Source: Cinclus cinclus (taxonomy: Eukaryota; Chordata; Aves; Passeriformes; Cinclidae). From it: a DNA stretch of 64,000 bases. Location of the stretch: contig NW_026912066.1 of assembly GCF_963662255.1 (NCBI RefSeq), forward strand, positions 62,001 through 126,000. Reading direction: 5' to 3'. The notes below the pieces were generated by a model. That model was not told the origin of the DNA. It did not search any database and saw nothing but the letters and a program-made list of their open reading frames with translations. Below, piece by piece: positions 33,501 through 45,906 of the stretch; position 1 is the stretch's first letter; each line of letters begins with the position of its first letter. A program made the translations under genes and the position numbers.

Positions 33501-34526
33501 CAAGGCAGATCCTGTCCCTCCCTCATTGCTCAGGGCTCTTCCCGGGGCCAGCAGCCATGGCCAAAGTGCTGCAGGAGTTGGCTCTGGCAGGGCCTTTCAG
33601 CTGCTGCCCATCCCTGTGCCCTCTGCAGCCCAGGCTGTCCTACGGTGCCCATGCCCTGCCCCTCTGTCCCTGCAGGCTGTCCTCAGCCCCCGGCTGCCCC
33701 ACCTGGCTGGCCCCTTCCTTTGCTGCCAGCTCTGCCTCCTGCCTGCCTCTGCCTGGCCACACAAAGCCTTGGGCTGCTCCACACTCTTTCTGGGGGATTT
33801 CTTGCACCACAGCCCTGCCCTGGCAGAGAAATTCCTTTCTCCTTGGGTCCAGTCTGGCCCTCCCCAGCGGCCCTTGGCATTAATCTTTTCTATCTCTGGC
33901 TGTTTTCTGCCATGTCAAAAGGATCCACCATCTCTGAAACCACCCTTCAGGCACTCCCAGGGCTCTCCTCCACCATCCTCAGCCTCCACTCCACTGAGCA
34001 CAGAGCTTCTTTGTCCCTGTATCGTGGTCATGTGCTTGAGGCCTCCAAACCCCATCCCAGGAGATCTCTGGACTTTCTCCAAGATGTTGGCAAATAAACC
34101 AATTCTGCTCATAGTCTGAGAAATTCACCGCAGGACCAGGCCAGCCTGACCTGTCTATCCTGGCTACTTTTGTCTGGGAGCAATCCTTGGATATATGGAA
34201 TTTGGGAGGCCAAATTCCAATTTAGGTCATGGTCAGGAAGGACAAGAAGGCCGGTTCTTTTCCCTAGGAAGGAAGGCACAGAGCCCCAGTGCTCCAGAGA
34301 CTGATGAGAGGCAGCCCTGGACATTCCATGGGCAGCCAGACCTGTCAGGTAGCCCCTGGGAGGCCAAGCCAGCCAGACCTGTTCCATCTGTGATAATTGA
34401 TAAAAGATTCGTGTCAATCATAAAAGTAGCTGGGTTTGTATAAACCAGAATACTCAGGTCTGAAATGAAGCATGGACATTAGACAGAGAAAATACATATG
34501 ATTAAATAATTTTGTTTAAATCCCCC
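30578..34526. other. O2 module (inverted O)
   Basis: This is the reverse complement of 3954-7902, bounded by the AAATT junction with Y2 and the LTR of E2. Nothing but the olfactory receptor relic can be named in it. Confidence 0.7.
32057..33010 (-). pseudogene. Olfactory receptor pseudogene, family 14-like (O2)
   Basis: This is the mirror copy of the 5470-6423 relic: one 318-codon exon starting MSNSSSRSHF, ending MNCHSSA. The same two in-frame TAG codons occur, one after FTTAE and one after CTPLH, and the KHY triplet again replaces DRY. Only scattered single-residue differences separate the two (for example STVMF here for STLMF). The gene was therefore dead before the block was duplicated, or one copy has been converted by the other. 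The splice acceptor CTACAG is kept upstream. Confidence 0.9.
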
Positions 34527-34951
34527 TATTATGAATATTATGATTTTTTATTAAATTGTATCTGATACCAGTTTGTAAAACGGGGGTTTCCCATGGCCTG
34601 AAAGATATTGCAAAATCAGATTTCCTGCATTTGTATAATCAATTGCAGCCTAAAAGATTTTGCACTACCAGATTTCCTGCCTTGGAAATTGCAATCAATT
34701 GCAACTTAGCTGTTAAGACAAGACCCCCATGTCTACTGTTCCTTATCTACCAAGACCACATGGCTGCTTGGCAAACTGTCCCGAGACTACAAGGAGAACC
34801 ATCCTATAAAAAGGAGCTGCCAACCAACGTTCGACGGAGCGTGGAGTGGGCGCTGACCCCTCACGTTCCCCAGCGCTGCTTGCTCCGTCTATACCAAATA
34901 AAGCAATCTAAATTTTGCTAAATATCGAGACTTTGTTTCTCATTTATAATA
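34527..34951 (+). repeat. LTR of E2
   Basis: Terminal TATTATGAA/TTTATAATA inverted ends, TATAAAA at 34805-34811, and AATAAA at 34897-34902. Confidence 0.7.
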
Positions 34952-34954
34952 ATT

Positions 34955-34972
34955 TGGTGCTGAAACCTGGGA
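34955..34972 (+). other. Primer binding site, tRNA-Phe-like (E2)
   Basis: TGGTGCTGAAACCTGGGA lies three bases after the LTR end. It has two mismatches to the tRNA-Phe PBS. Confidence 0.7.
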
Positions 34973-35316
34973 CATCCTTGGAGCCTTGAGAGGCACTGCA
35001 ATTTCAGGGAGGCGCCCCGCTCCCACGGCCCCGGTTCCTCAGTGGTTCTCAGGACCCATGGACGTACCTCACGATATAGACTGAGCAAGGAAAAAAACTC
35101 CCCGGAAGACCACGGCAAAATCACCTGTCATTCTTGTGCACGCAGACCCAGACAGGAGCGTCGAAGCCGTAAGTGACTGTCTGGTTTGGTGGAGGTGACT
35201 GTGTGCTTGCTGAACGAGACGTGGATTTTTCCACGAACCGAGTGTGGAGTCCTTCTGTCCGCGGTTCTGGTTTCCCGCCAGGGGCCCGGCCGGTGAAGGG
35301 ACGAAGCGAGTGCTGC

Positions 35317-35525
35317 TTTTTCCCATCCTAACCCAGGTAGAGGCCAGGTTCTTTTCCCATCCCAACCCAGGCAGAGGTGGGACTTGGGGGGAGGGACTTG
35401 GGGGGGGGGAAAGATTGGAGAGCAACACAGGAGTCACGGGGGAAGAGGGAAAAAGCTGCTTTTTCCCATCCCAAGCCCAGGTAGAGGCAGAATTCCTTCC
35501 CATCCTGACCCAAGGAGAGGCAGGA
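35317..35525 (+). repeat. Leader minisatellite (E2)
   Basis: Four imperfect units of the TTTTCCCATCC/AACCCAGGTAGAGGC type, at about 35317, 35351, 35459 and 35496, with a G-rich insert between the second and third. Confidence 0.55.
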
Positions 35526-35769
35526 TCCGGGTGGAATACAAGAGGAAGCACAAATACCTCAAGATAGTCCTTTGAGGTAAAAATAGGACAAAGAAAGAGG
35601 AAGGTTTTAAGTCCAAACAACCCACGAAGGGTTCAAAGTTCTTAAAAACAAAATAAAAAAAATAAAAAAAAAAGAAAAAAGAAGGCCAGTAGGTTGCCAG
35701 AAATACCACCGGGCAGCACTTTGGGAATGACGTTGGGACACAAGGGAATTATACAAAAGAAAAAGTAAA

Positions 35770-36184
35770 GAAAAAAATGGAGTTGTGGGGCATTAAACAC
35801 TTAGGATGCTTGTAAAGAACCATTTAACAGAGAGGAATGTGACTGTGCTGCTGGATGGAATTACAATCTACATTAAGTATCCTACTCACCAGGGAAGAAA
35901 GGGGGAGGGAAAACACGAAAACCCCCACGGAAACAAGGAAATGAGGCAGGAAATAATTCACTAAGTCGAACCTGCTTTTACTGTAACAAGAAAGGTCATA
36001 GTAAAAAAAAAAAAAAATTGTAAAGAGAGGATACGGGATGAAAAAATGTTCCAAAAGAACGAATAAGGGTGTCAAGGGCTGTATGTATTGGGGACTATAC
36101 CATCGAAAGAGCCCTTGAAAAAATAATTTTTAAAAAATCGGTCCCCATGGAGAGGAGGTGGAACTTTTAGTAGATACAAGAGCC
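35770..36184 (+). pseudogene. ERV gag/protease remnant with private deletion (E2)
   Basis: The short gag start runs into a fusion point at 35850/35851 where bases matching E1 2178-2629 are gone. That removes the late-domain region and the start of capsid. What follows is the basic linker, the nucleocapsid knuckle (35973-36021) split by a poly-A run, and the DTRA protease fragment. Every frame is closed within a few dozen codons. Confidence 0.7.
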
Positions 36185-36439
36185 AAAAAAAAATATCCAC
36201 AATTAAACACCTACCAAAAACGTGCAAACCTAGTAGAGAAACAGCACTTGTGATGGGAGCAAAAAGTGAACCATTTTGAGTCCTTATTATTAAATATATG
36301 CAAATTGAGACCCAGAGCAGAATTGAATTACAAATCTACTGTTACTGCCAGAGGCAGAAAATAATTTATTAAGAAAACGGACAAAGGTGAATGACAAAAG
36401 TTTTTAAAAAGTCAAACATGATTCAATTCAAGCCCCTGT

Positions 36440-36968
36440 ACTAAGTCTCCCGGATTTGGAGAGACCATTTCAGTTATTTGTAAACACCTCTGATCAAACA
36501 GCATATGGGGTACTCACTCAGGAATGGGCAAGCAGTCAAAGGCCAGTGGGATATTATTCTAAACTGCTAGACCCTGTCAGTTGGGGCTGGCCCTCATGTC
36601 TACAAGCCCTAGTGGCCACAGCACTTTTAACTGAGGAAGCCCAAAAAGTCACCTCTGGGGCACCCCGAATGGTACACTCCCCTCATCATGTCAGGGGAAT
36701 TCTGAATCAAAAAGCTGAGAAATGGCTAACCGATGCCTAAATATTAAAATATGAAGCTATTCTAATTACTTCCCCAAATTTAGAGCTAAAAGCAACAACT
36801 GCTCAAAGTCCTGCACAATTCCTATATGGGGAACCAGGAGAAAACTTAAAATATAATTGTGTGGACATTATAGAATTACAAAGAAAAACTAGACCTGACT
36901 TGGAAGACGTTAAACTTAAGGATGGAGAAAAATTGTTTATAGACAGATCTTCGAGAGTAGTGCAAGGA
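36440..36968 (+). pseudogene. ERV RT C-terminus / RNase H remnant (E2)
   Basis: The polymerase thumb/connection blocks lie in 36456-36740. After a TAA, the TRPDLEDVKL block and a FIDRSS motif (catalytic Gly to Arg) follow. The catalytic palm is not present upstream: only about 250 bp of stop-rich sequence separates it from the protease motif. Confidence 0.75.
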
Positions 36969-36969
36969 C

Positions 36970-37661
36970 AAGGTTGTTTAACTTGTCAGAAAATTCATAA
37001 AAAAAGGTATGCAACAAGGTCCGTCAGGAGGATGGAAAACTGCTTACAGACCCTTTGAAAGAATACAAATAGATTTTACAGAATCACCAAAAATAGGAAG
37101 ATAGACATATTTACTAGTAATAGTAAACCAATTAAGCCACTGGCTAGAGGCATACCCTGCAGCTGGAGACACATCACAAGTGGTAGCCAGAATATTGACA
37201 GAACACATAATACCAAGGTATGGGCTGGTCCGAGCAATAGACTCAGACCAGGGACACACTTTACATCGGAAGTGCTGAAGTTACTGACCTCGGCACTAGG
37301 CATCAGCTGGGAGTATCATACACCCTGGCACCCTCAGAGTTCTGGGAGAGTTGAAATGATGAATCAACCTTTAGAACAGCAGCTGTCAAAATTAATGATT
37401 GAGACTAAAATGCCATGGACAAAGTGCCTCCCACTGGCCCTGTCTAATACACGGCAACGCCAAATTCGAAAACAGGGATTTCACCATATGAAATGCTGGA
37501 TGGTATGCCTTACCCTAAAGGAGTACGCCTTGATCCGGCTTAGTTCAGGACCCTTCTCTTCAAAACTACATAATAACAATCAACAAAGACTTGCGAGAAT
37601 TAAGGAAGAAGAGAATTTTAGCTCAAACCATACCTCTAGGATTTGCCATACATACGATTAA
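36970..37661 (+). pseudogene. ERV integrase remnant (E2)
   Basis: Recognisable parts: CLTC zinc-finger cysteines at 36975-36986, IDFTE with the first catalytic Asp, a TAG soon after in GR/stop, then SDQGTHF and the SGRVE block with the other two catalytic residues. The C-terminal open part is 37272-37661. The stop and frame change match E1, so they predate the duplication. Confidence 0.85.
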
Positions 37662-38076
37662 GCCAAGACAGGTTGGACCGTGACATCCGAGCCCAGAGAC
37701 CTCAAAGTGCGAATTCGGAGGACTTGCTGTGGATACCAGATCAATTCTTCTCAAAGGCCTCCCAGTCAGGACTGAAAGTCACCTGTCCTGAACCTGGGTG
37801 TGATTGTAGCCCGTTCATCAAGAAAAGGTGTCCATATTGTACCGAGTTGTGGTGGAGTCATTCCTATGGTGGGTACCTCCCATTCGCATCACGTATCCAA
37901 TGTAGAAGAAATGAATAGAAGGAAACTATTAAGGTACTTAATACCCTATCAGCACAAGGAGAAATCGAAATTAATGATCACAATTGGTGGGCGTTATTTG
38001 AGAATGGGACAAAGCAAACAAAAAAAAAAAAGCCAAAACAAAAAACAAAAGCCAAAGCAAAGGTTTTGGCAAAAGA

Positions 38077-38487
38077 GTGCCAGAAAGGGTTGTGTATACC
38101 GTGCTCTTACTGCTGTACCTGGTCCTGGGGATAAAGCTAAAAGCTGGAACAAAAGTAAGAAACAACACCAGAAGAAAAGGACAAAGTGGGACACCCCAGG
38201 ACATAGTCCCTGCTGCCGAGAAGGAGAAGATGAAACAAACCTCGGCTACTGGCAGCAACCCCGTAGGCCTTGAGGGAGGCAGAGGGATGAACATAGTCCT
38301 GAGAGTCATCCTATTGCTCATCATGATAAAAGGAAACAGAGCTGACGCTTGTTCCAAGCCTTACCAGACAATCCGGTACAGTGGACACACGGTATCCACC
38401 CTTGCCTTCCACACACATATCTATTTGGCCTGCTATAATAAGCACAACTTAGAAACTTGCACTACTATGGGAAAAGTTACTGGGTAG
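38077..38487 (+). pseudogene. ERV env N-terminal remnant (E2)
   Basis: An open frame contains an ATG at 38287 followed by a hydrophobic leader (VLRVILLLIMIKG) and a small polar cleavage region (NRADA). Then the beginning of a surface subunit with Cys residues follows and ends at a TAG (38485-38487). It starts just after integrase, as env does. Env is cut off by the junction with Y3 at 38616, so no transmembrane subunit remains. The leader identification is by hydrophobicity and position. Confidence 0.6.
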
Positions 38488-39176
38488 CCACCAATTTAGA
38501 AAAAAGGGTGGGCTCCATCAGCATACCAAAGTTTCCCAGTAGGAGAAGCGCACCTCTGCTTCACAAAAGAAGCAATGTGGGATGTTCAGATCATGGAGGA
38601 GTGTAAGATCACTACAAATTCAGAGACCATCTGACGCCCTTCCTTGCCCTCAGTGTATTGCTGCCCTTGACATCGCATGCAATGGGAGAGCCCTTGGGTC
38701 ACCCCAGCCAAGCTGTCCCCTCCCTGTGCCCTAAGGAACACTTGCCCATCCCCAGCCCATTGGTTGGGGGTTGCAGAGACAGCCTGGGCAGAAGTCAGGG
38801 CAGGGTGGGCAGTGGCAGGGCAGAGCCAGGGGGGCAGCGAGATGGGAGTGTGCAGCCTGCAGGGGCACAGCAGCAGCTGTGGGACAGTGCAGGACAAGCT
38901 GTGCTGGACATGGCCAAGGGCCCTGGCAGGGCTGGCAGTGCCCAGGAGAAGCCAAGTCTTGGTGCCCTGGGGCACAGCAGCATCTGTGCCACCAAGGGCT
39001 GGGAGGAGACACCTTGTCCTGAGCCACTGGGGCCTCCTGGCACAGCCCCAGCAAGGCTGGGCACTGTCACCCCCTTGTCCTGCCCTCAGCATCCTCCCCT
39101 GCCCCACACCCCGGTGGCCTCAGGGATCTGCTGGCATGAGTCCCTGGGGAGCCTTGGTCAGGAATGGCCCTGGGGG

Positions 39177-39735
39177 GCTCCTGAATGCTTCCAGGGACTG
39201 CAGGTTTTTTAAAGGACCTTGGCCTTTGCTCTTGCCTTGGAGTCTCTCAGAGCTTCCTACAATCCTGGTCTTCAATTATCTGCTCTAATGAGTCCCTTGA
39301 GATTCTTAGTCATTACCAACACTCAGTGGGGCTCATTAATGCTTCAGGATACTTCAGATTTTTCAAGTACTAGGTGTTTCCCTTTTGATACCGACTCCAG
39401 GAGAGGTTTGTGCAATCTTGACCTCCAATTATCTACTTTAAGGAGTCCCTTGATTGCTCTGTTTTAGACACTGGGGGGGGAGGGGGGGGGGCGCTCATTA
39501 ATGCTTTGAGATAACCAAGGTATTTTAAGGTACTTTGCATTTTCCTTCCCACACTGAGTCTCTGTGAGGATTTTGTGCAATCCTGGCCTCCAATTCCCTC
39601 CTGCAAGGAGCCCATGAGCAGCCTGTGCTGCAGCTGGACCTCAGTGGGACCCATTAATGCCTCCAGACCCTTTGCATTCTTTTTTCTGACTTGGACTCCT
39701 GGAGAGGTTTCTGCAGTCTCCTCTCAGGCCCTGAG
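39177..39735 (+). repeat. ~150-bp tandem repeat (Y3)
   Basis: Same array as 8464-9010. The third unit is preceded here by an expanded G tract. Confidence 0.75.
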
Positions 39736-40138
39736 ATTGTAGCATTGTGTGATGGATATTGTTCCAGGGTCTCTCCTAAGGAGGTCTGGCCTGCTCAGAG
39801 AAGCTGTGCCTTGAGGTTTGACCCGGTGGGTGTGGACAACCTTGCTCCACATTCCCCAACCGAATCCTGTCTGTCCTGACTCAGCTGACACCCCTGCTTT
39901 GCTTGGAGAACTGGCTGCACACACCCTAAGAAGGGTTTTCCTCTTTTTTTTTTTTTTTCTACACCAACCTACAACAGTTTTGATTGCTCCAAACAACGAA
40001 AAGTTCCCCACTGAAAACAGACACCCTCCTCAAGTGTGTGCCAAGCCCCAGGCAGCACCAAGACCATTCCAGAGCTGCCCTGCCCAGCTGTGAGGGTGGA
40101 TTAGCATCCCAAGGTGCCCTGGGCCATTGCAAGGGACT

Positions 40139-40717
40139 GTTGCCAGGGACACTGCACTGACCCCCACTAGTGGGTTTGGGTGCCAGGGCAACCCTCATCA
40201 GTTCAAGTTGCCTTGGAAACCACCCCAAGGAGCCATTTGTGCAGTCAGGTTCCATGGGCACTTGCATGCAGACCTGTTGTGTCCTCAGCTGCCATGGCAA
40301 GCCTGAGGACAAAGCGGTGCCGGGGCTGATCCAGCTTCAGCTGCACTGACACTCATTGATGCAGTCAGGTGCCATGGCAACAGCCACAGAGACCCCTTCC
40401 TCAGTTTGGTGCCACGGCAGCCAACGCCTGGAGCCATTGTGATGGCTGCTTGTCATGGAAACCTGCCCTGGGCCCCTTGCTCAGGGCTGCTGTCACTGCC
40501 CAGAGCCAGAGGGGATCCCTCGCTGGGGGCTTGTGCCATGGCCACCTGCCCTGTGCCGCGCTGGCTGGGCAGGCGCAGCGGGACCAGCAGCAAACCCCAG
40601 GGCCAGGGCCAAAGGCCAGCTCAGCCAGACAGACAGGTCAGCTGGGCACTGTTTCCATGGCAAGCCTCACTGGGACAGGACACCTGGGTCACCTGGCATG
40701 GCACTTGCCATGGAAAC
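40139..40717 (+). promoter_or_regulatory. X-box-like array (Y3)
   Basis: The first site reads GTTGCCAGGGACAC. The remaining sites correspond to those of 9415-9992, with the CATGG cores kept. Confidence 0.45.
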
Positions 40718-40971
40718 CCCTTGTAGGGCCTGATGCCACGGACGCTGGCACCGAGACACTGCTGGGGTCGGGTGCTGAGCACAGGCTCCATCACACACAG
40801 ACGGTTTTGCTCTTGCTGAGCTTGCATAGAGCCAAGGCCTTTCCTGCCCCTCGTCCAGCCATGCTGGGGAGGGGCTGGGCGTGCAGGGGAGCTTGGGAGG
40901 GGACACAGCCAGGACAGGTGACCCCAACTGACTCGGGGGAGATCCCGGACCATGGGACATCATGCTCAGCG

Positions 40972-40978
40972 TATAAAG
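40972..40978 (+). promoter_or_regulatory. TATA box of candidate promoter (Y3)
   Basis: TATAAAG in the same G-rich setting, followed by the CCCAG/GTAACT splice-site-like sequence. It points towards Z2. Confidence 0.35.
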
Positions 40979-42112
40979 TGGGGGGAAGAAGGCAGAAACC
41001 AGGGGACATTTGCAGTGGTGGCGTTTGTCTTCCCAGGTAACTCCTAGGCACGATGGGACTCAGTTTCACCAGTGGCCAGGGTCAGCACCAAAGACACAGA
41101 CACCAGCTGAAGGAATTGCGTAATTTATATAACGCAAAACTGCAAAGAATCACAACAGGAGAAGCTCAGCAATGCACCCAGACATCACTCCCAAGAAGTG
41201 CCCGCAGTGATTAAGAAAGATCCATCAGCAGTTCCCCCCAGACTTTACCATCACCCAGATGCACACATCAGCTGGGGGAAGCTGTCACAGCCAAGGACTG
41301 CAGAGCCACTCCCGGACACTGGGAATTCCTGCAGGTGCCTCCAGCCACAGCTGAGGCTTCCAGCCCTGCTGAGAGAGGGCCCAGCTCTGATGGTGTTGAA
41401 CAGAGAATCTGACAGCACTCCTAGTGCAGGAACATGGGTTTAAGTCTCCTGTTTGGTTCCTCCCAACGCCTGGCCAGGGCTCAAGGAGGAACCAAGGGAG
41501 TTCACTTGGACCAAACACCCCCAAACAAGGCCAGATGGGACCTTGTTGGATTTCTAAATGCTGAAAGGTAAATCCTTGTTTCACCAATGCACAGATACAG
41601 AGATCGTATTGCTAAAAATGCCTCATTGATGAGCAGATAAAAATATAACATTGGCTTGGAAGGTGCATCTAGAATTCAGCTTTGGCTCAGGGCCTGATGT
41701 TCGGGCCTTGGTACTTCAACCAGTGCTTTGACCAAGGCATGAACTACAACCTCCATAACAATTCCTTCAATAATGGATTCTTGGATTTAGGCATGAGGCA
41801 CAAAGGCATCACCTCTTGTTCTTCAATTAAGCATTAATTGAAGAACAGTTCATTACTCAGAGCTGTAATTTGCAACTCTTTTAAAACATGCCTAATTAGT
41901 TGCTCTTCTCTGTTGTTTCTCAAATCCCCACTTTCTCTTGAGACTGTGTCTCTCTTGAGACAAGTCTCAGTGCTCCATTTCCCAGCACAAAGTGTCACAA
42001 CAACTCTAACATGGAATCATTACACACCAAGGGCTCACACTGCAATGTTTGCAGTGACTGCCACAAATGCATTTCACAGCAGCCTCCAATTTGGCAGGCA
42101 TGAAGGCAATCT

Positions 42113-42734
42113 CAGCAAGAAGAATTTTCTTCTTTCTGCCACTCTTCTACTGCTCTTCCTATTGAGGTGATTCCTGATTGCTGCACTTCAGACTCATCAC
42201 TGATAGAAGTGCAACATTCCTGTCCCGTCATAGCCCAGGCTCCTCCTTGCCCAGCAAGCAGATGATCCAAGGCCATGAGGTTCTGTAGAGCCCCATTTGT
42301 GTTTGTTGGAGCTCACAGCATGTGCTACTGGATATTTGCACAGTATCCTTTTCTACTTCTTCAAATAATCCATGTAGCTCATTAATGTGAACTCCATAGG
42401 ACGAGGCAGTGCTCATGGGGCACAGGGTGAACCAGAGTCTTTGGCTTTCTGAGACCAAAGGCACTCTGTGGGGGGAAATGTTCTCTCGGCCCAAACTCTT
42501 CCTTCTGCTTGTTGCTGAAGTACCCCCAAGGGAGGCATCAACACTGCCTGAAAAACAGGACCCAAACACATTGAGGGAAGCCTTTACAGGCATTGTCTCT
42601 GCACATCCAGCAGGTCCCATTCCCAGTACCAAAGGTCTGATTTCCCATTTCCCACTGTGGGCTGCTGATGCATCCAGGGCTCCTCCCTGTGCTCCTCTTG
42701 TGTCCCCCGTGCCTTTGGGCCACAGCAGTTTCAC
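42113..42734 (-). pseudogene. ERV env TM remnant (Y3)
   Basis: The heptad-rich frame 42228-42734 followed by the frameshifted WX6CC segment, as in the other arms. Confidence 0.55.
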
Positions 42735-43487
42735 AGTGGCCCTGCAGCTGGCAGTGCTCTAACACTGACCCTGACCAGCTCCAGCACCCCAAGTTCTATG
42801 GACATTGGGAGTGATGGCAAAGCACAGAAATCCTTTCACACTGGGGCCTCTAACTCCAACAGGGTTCAGTTTCTACTGAAGGGAAATCTTAGTGAACCCT
42901 GTGAAGCTGATCATTGTATTCCTTTTTTGCACAGCACAGTTTTCTTTAACTGTCCCTGCACTGACTCTGTTAGGAGTCAGAGCCCATGGACAGAGCTCTA
43001 GCCACCCCATAGGGTGGGCCCTCCAAGGGACCCCCATTCCTCCCAACATTAGTTGAGGACATACCCAGCAATTACTTACATGGAGTATTTTGGCTACTAA
43101 GATCTTTACATTTTCAGAACAATTTCAGGACTAATCCCTGATGAAACTCTACAGGTGTTTCTGGCAAACAAAGATTCTGGCTGACTCTCAAGACACAACT
43201 TACAGACATAAGCACTACTTTAGTGACAAGGTGACTCATTCTTTTTCCTCAGTCTCATCCGGGTTAGGAACAGTAATTCCACTGTCCATGCAGCTGGTGC
43301 CCATTTAATTCCAGAATAATGTCCCGAGGGACCTTTGCTGTTCAGCTTTCCCACGCTGTCTGTGGGTAACAAGGCTTGCTGGGGTCCTTTCCCCTTTGGC
43401 TGGAGAGGTGCCGGGTCCCAGGCCCTGAGGGACCCCCAGGCTCCTGGCTGGAATTCGTCTGGAAGTGCCTCAGTGTCACACCAGCCT

Positions 43488-44124
43488 TCACATGGAGCCC
43501 CGTGGATCAGAGCATTTTCCAAACGGGACCCTTGGGGCAAACACGCAGATGTGGTCTGGCACGATCTCTAAAACAATATCCCAAAACATCCACTTGTTCT
43601 CACATAGAGCACTTGGCTGCAGGGACATATTGCCAGGTTCCAGCATTCCAACAGTCTTGTCTTTCCCCAGAGCTGTTCCTGCAGCTGGCTCGGGAGGGCC
43701 ACTTGGCCTCTCCACCCACACTTTGGCTCCATTATTAGGACTGCTGCATCCAAAGCCTTGATCTCCACAAACAGTGCTGATTTGAGCTGGATCTCCTTCC
43801 TTCACTGATGTTTGGAAAGCTGGAAGATCAATAATGGTGCTACTGTGCCACAGGGCTAAATCATCCAATCGTGTTCACTATTGCTGAAAAGGATTACTTT
43901 GATTTCTCCTTGACAATCTGCATCAATTCCTCTTCCCGTGACGTGAACCCTTTGCAAGGCCAAGCTCCAGTGAGCAGTTCCCCAAACAAAGTGTCCTGGA
44001 GGAATCTGAACTCCTCTTTCCGTATTGATAACTCTCATTTGCTTCTGATTTATCCTAATTAATTCCAGTGCATCACAGTCCAGCCCTGCAGCCTCTGGGG
44101 GGCCCTGTCAGGGGCCGTGGCACC
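43488..44124 (-). pseudogene. ERV dUTPase-protease remnant (Y3)
   Basis: dUTPase motif 3 reads [14 protein letters not shown] (with a Thr for Met just before it, private to this arm). The protease site reads MLEPG. Inactive. Confidence 0.6.
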
Positions 44125-45793
44125 CAGAACAATTTCCCAGGAAGTCCAAGTCTCACTGGCCATGGTTGTATTTGCAAACCGGGAGCAGCCATGCACATCC
44201 AGGGCCTTTCCATTTCCCAGTGGGCCCATTGCTAAGGGTAGGGAGCACATCTGGGAGTTGGCTTCTCCATCGGGACAGCTTCTCAGCTCCTCATTTTTTC
44301 AACTGCTCTTTTAACAAACATTCATCTGTCCAACCAATGCCGCAGCTTGTGGATAGCCTGCTGTATGAAAAACCCAGCAGTCTTAATCACTGTGTTTTCC
44401 ACACTAACAAAAAACACATTCCACATCACAGGGTCAGCAAACCCCATGAAAGCAGCCAATTTCATCCCTTCCTCCTGTATTCATTATAAACAGTCTCACA
44501 AAGTTTGCCGTGACGTTGATGTCCTTGTTAAAGCTTTTCTGTAGGGTATTCAGTGTTACATCCCTGAGCAACCAAAGCTAACACATGAGTACTGTCAGCA
44601 TTATTTCACATTATTATTATTATTATTATTTATATAAAAATAAAAATATTATTTCATGACATGTAAGATATGCGTACACATATGTAGATATAACACAGTA
44701 ACATTATTATATCACAAGCACAATGAAATTCAAGCTCAAGATTAAAACTTTTTCTGTGTCTCCATGTGGGAGTGTTCCAACACAAATTGTTCCTTCTGTT
44801 GCTGCTGTTTCCAATATGCTCTTAACAAAATCCCTCCTCATCCTCCCAAACCCACAAGTTCTTTTCCTTTTTCCATATGCAATTTTGGGATGCATTTGAA
44901 GACACCCACTGGTTCAGCCTCTTTTAACTCACGGTTCCACTGTTCCCACAGTGCTCTGACCTCAGCCCACTCCTGAGACAGACAACTCTAGGGAAGGGCT
45001 TCGCATCCAGCAATTTCCAACGGGACGGACTCCTTACATTTACATTTTTAAAGTGACATTTTGTTGTGATCCAGCCAGACTACGCCACTTTGCTTTTACC
45101 AGTGGGCAAGGTCAGCACCAAAGACACAGACACCAGCTGAAGGAATTGCTTAATTTTCTAAAGTTCAAAGCAGCAAAGAATCACAGAAGGAGAAGCTCAG
45201 CAATGCACCCAGTCCTCACTCCCAAGAAGTGCCCGCAGTGATTAAGAAAGATCCATCAGCAGTTCCCCCCAGACTTTACCATCACCCAGATGCACACATC
45301 AGCTGGGGGAAGCTGTCACAGCCAAGGACTGCAGAGCCACTCCCGGACACTGGGAATTCCTGCAGGTGCCTCCAGCCACAGCTGAGGCTTCCAGCCCCGC
45401 TGAGAGAGGGCCCAGCTCTGACAGCGCTGAAGAAACAAACTGACAGCACTTCTAGTGCAGCAACATCTGGTTTCATTCTCCTCTTGGCTCACACCCAGAG
45501 CCTGGCCAGGGCTCAAGGAGGAACCCAAGGAGTTGGCTTTGACCAAACACACCCCAAACAAGGCCAGATGTTGGATTTCATGGCCTTGTTCGGCTTCTAA
45601 ATAAACAAAGGTCAATCCACCTTTCACTCATGAGTGCATACATCTATCACAGCGCTCATGTCCGTGCATAGTTTGGTCATGTGTGGATACAAAGATAACA
45701 TTTGGTTGGAAGGTTCATCCAGAGATCCCCTTTGGCTCAGGGCCTGGTGTTCAGCCCTCAGTCAGGGCCTCTTGTCCAGCCTTTGGTACTTCA

Positions 45794-45906
45794 GGCATGC
45801 GATTTACTGCTGGGCTTGACAGTGCTGGGTGAACAGCAGGACTGCATGAGCTCTGAGGTCTTTCCCAACTGGAAGGATTCTGTAATTCCAGGATTCCATC
45901 TGCTGC
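45794..45906 (-). mobile_element. CR1-like fragment (Y3)
   Basis: Same CR1-like word order on the minus strand, abutting the 5' LTR. Confidence 0.45.

Larger units (their letters stand above)
34527..38615 (+). mobile_element. E2: gammaretrovirus-like ERV remnant, copy 2
   Basis: This is the most extensive copy visible, running from the 5' LTR to part of env, where it is cut by the Y3 junction. The order is LTR 34527-34951, PBS 34955-34972, leader with minisatellite 35317-35525, gag remnant, knuckle 35973-36021, protease motif 36140-36184, RNase H region 36440-36968, integrase 36970-37661 and env from 38287. Relative to E1 and E3 it has lost about 452 bp of gag at 35850/35851, including the PPPY motif. 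It cannot be autonomous. Confidence 0.85.
41061..45793 (-). mobile_element. Class II-like ERV (Y3)
   Basis: The 3' LTR copy is near 41061-41719 and the 5' LTR near 45091-45793 on the minus strand. The interior is as in Y1. The 3' LTR has the block variant GCGTAATTTATATAACGC near 41118, shared with Y2. Confidence 0.65.

Noticed and set aside
34527..38615. A replication-competent or protein-expressing provirus
   Set aside because: All three copies share stops and frameshifts, lack most of capsid, the RT catalytic core and part of RNase H, and env is cut off.
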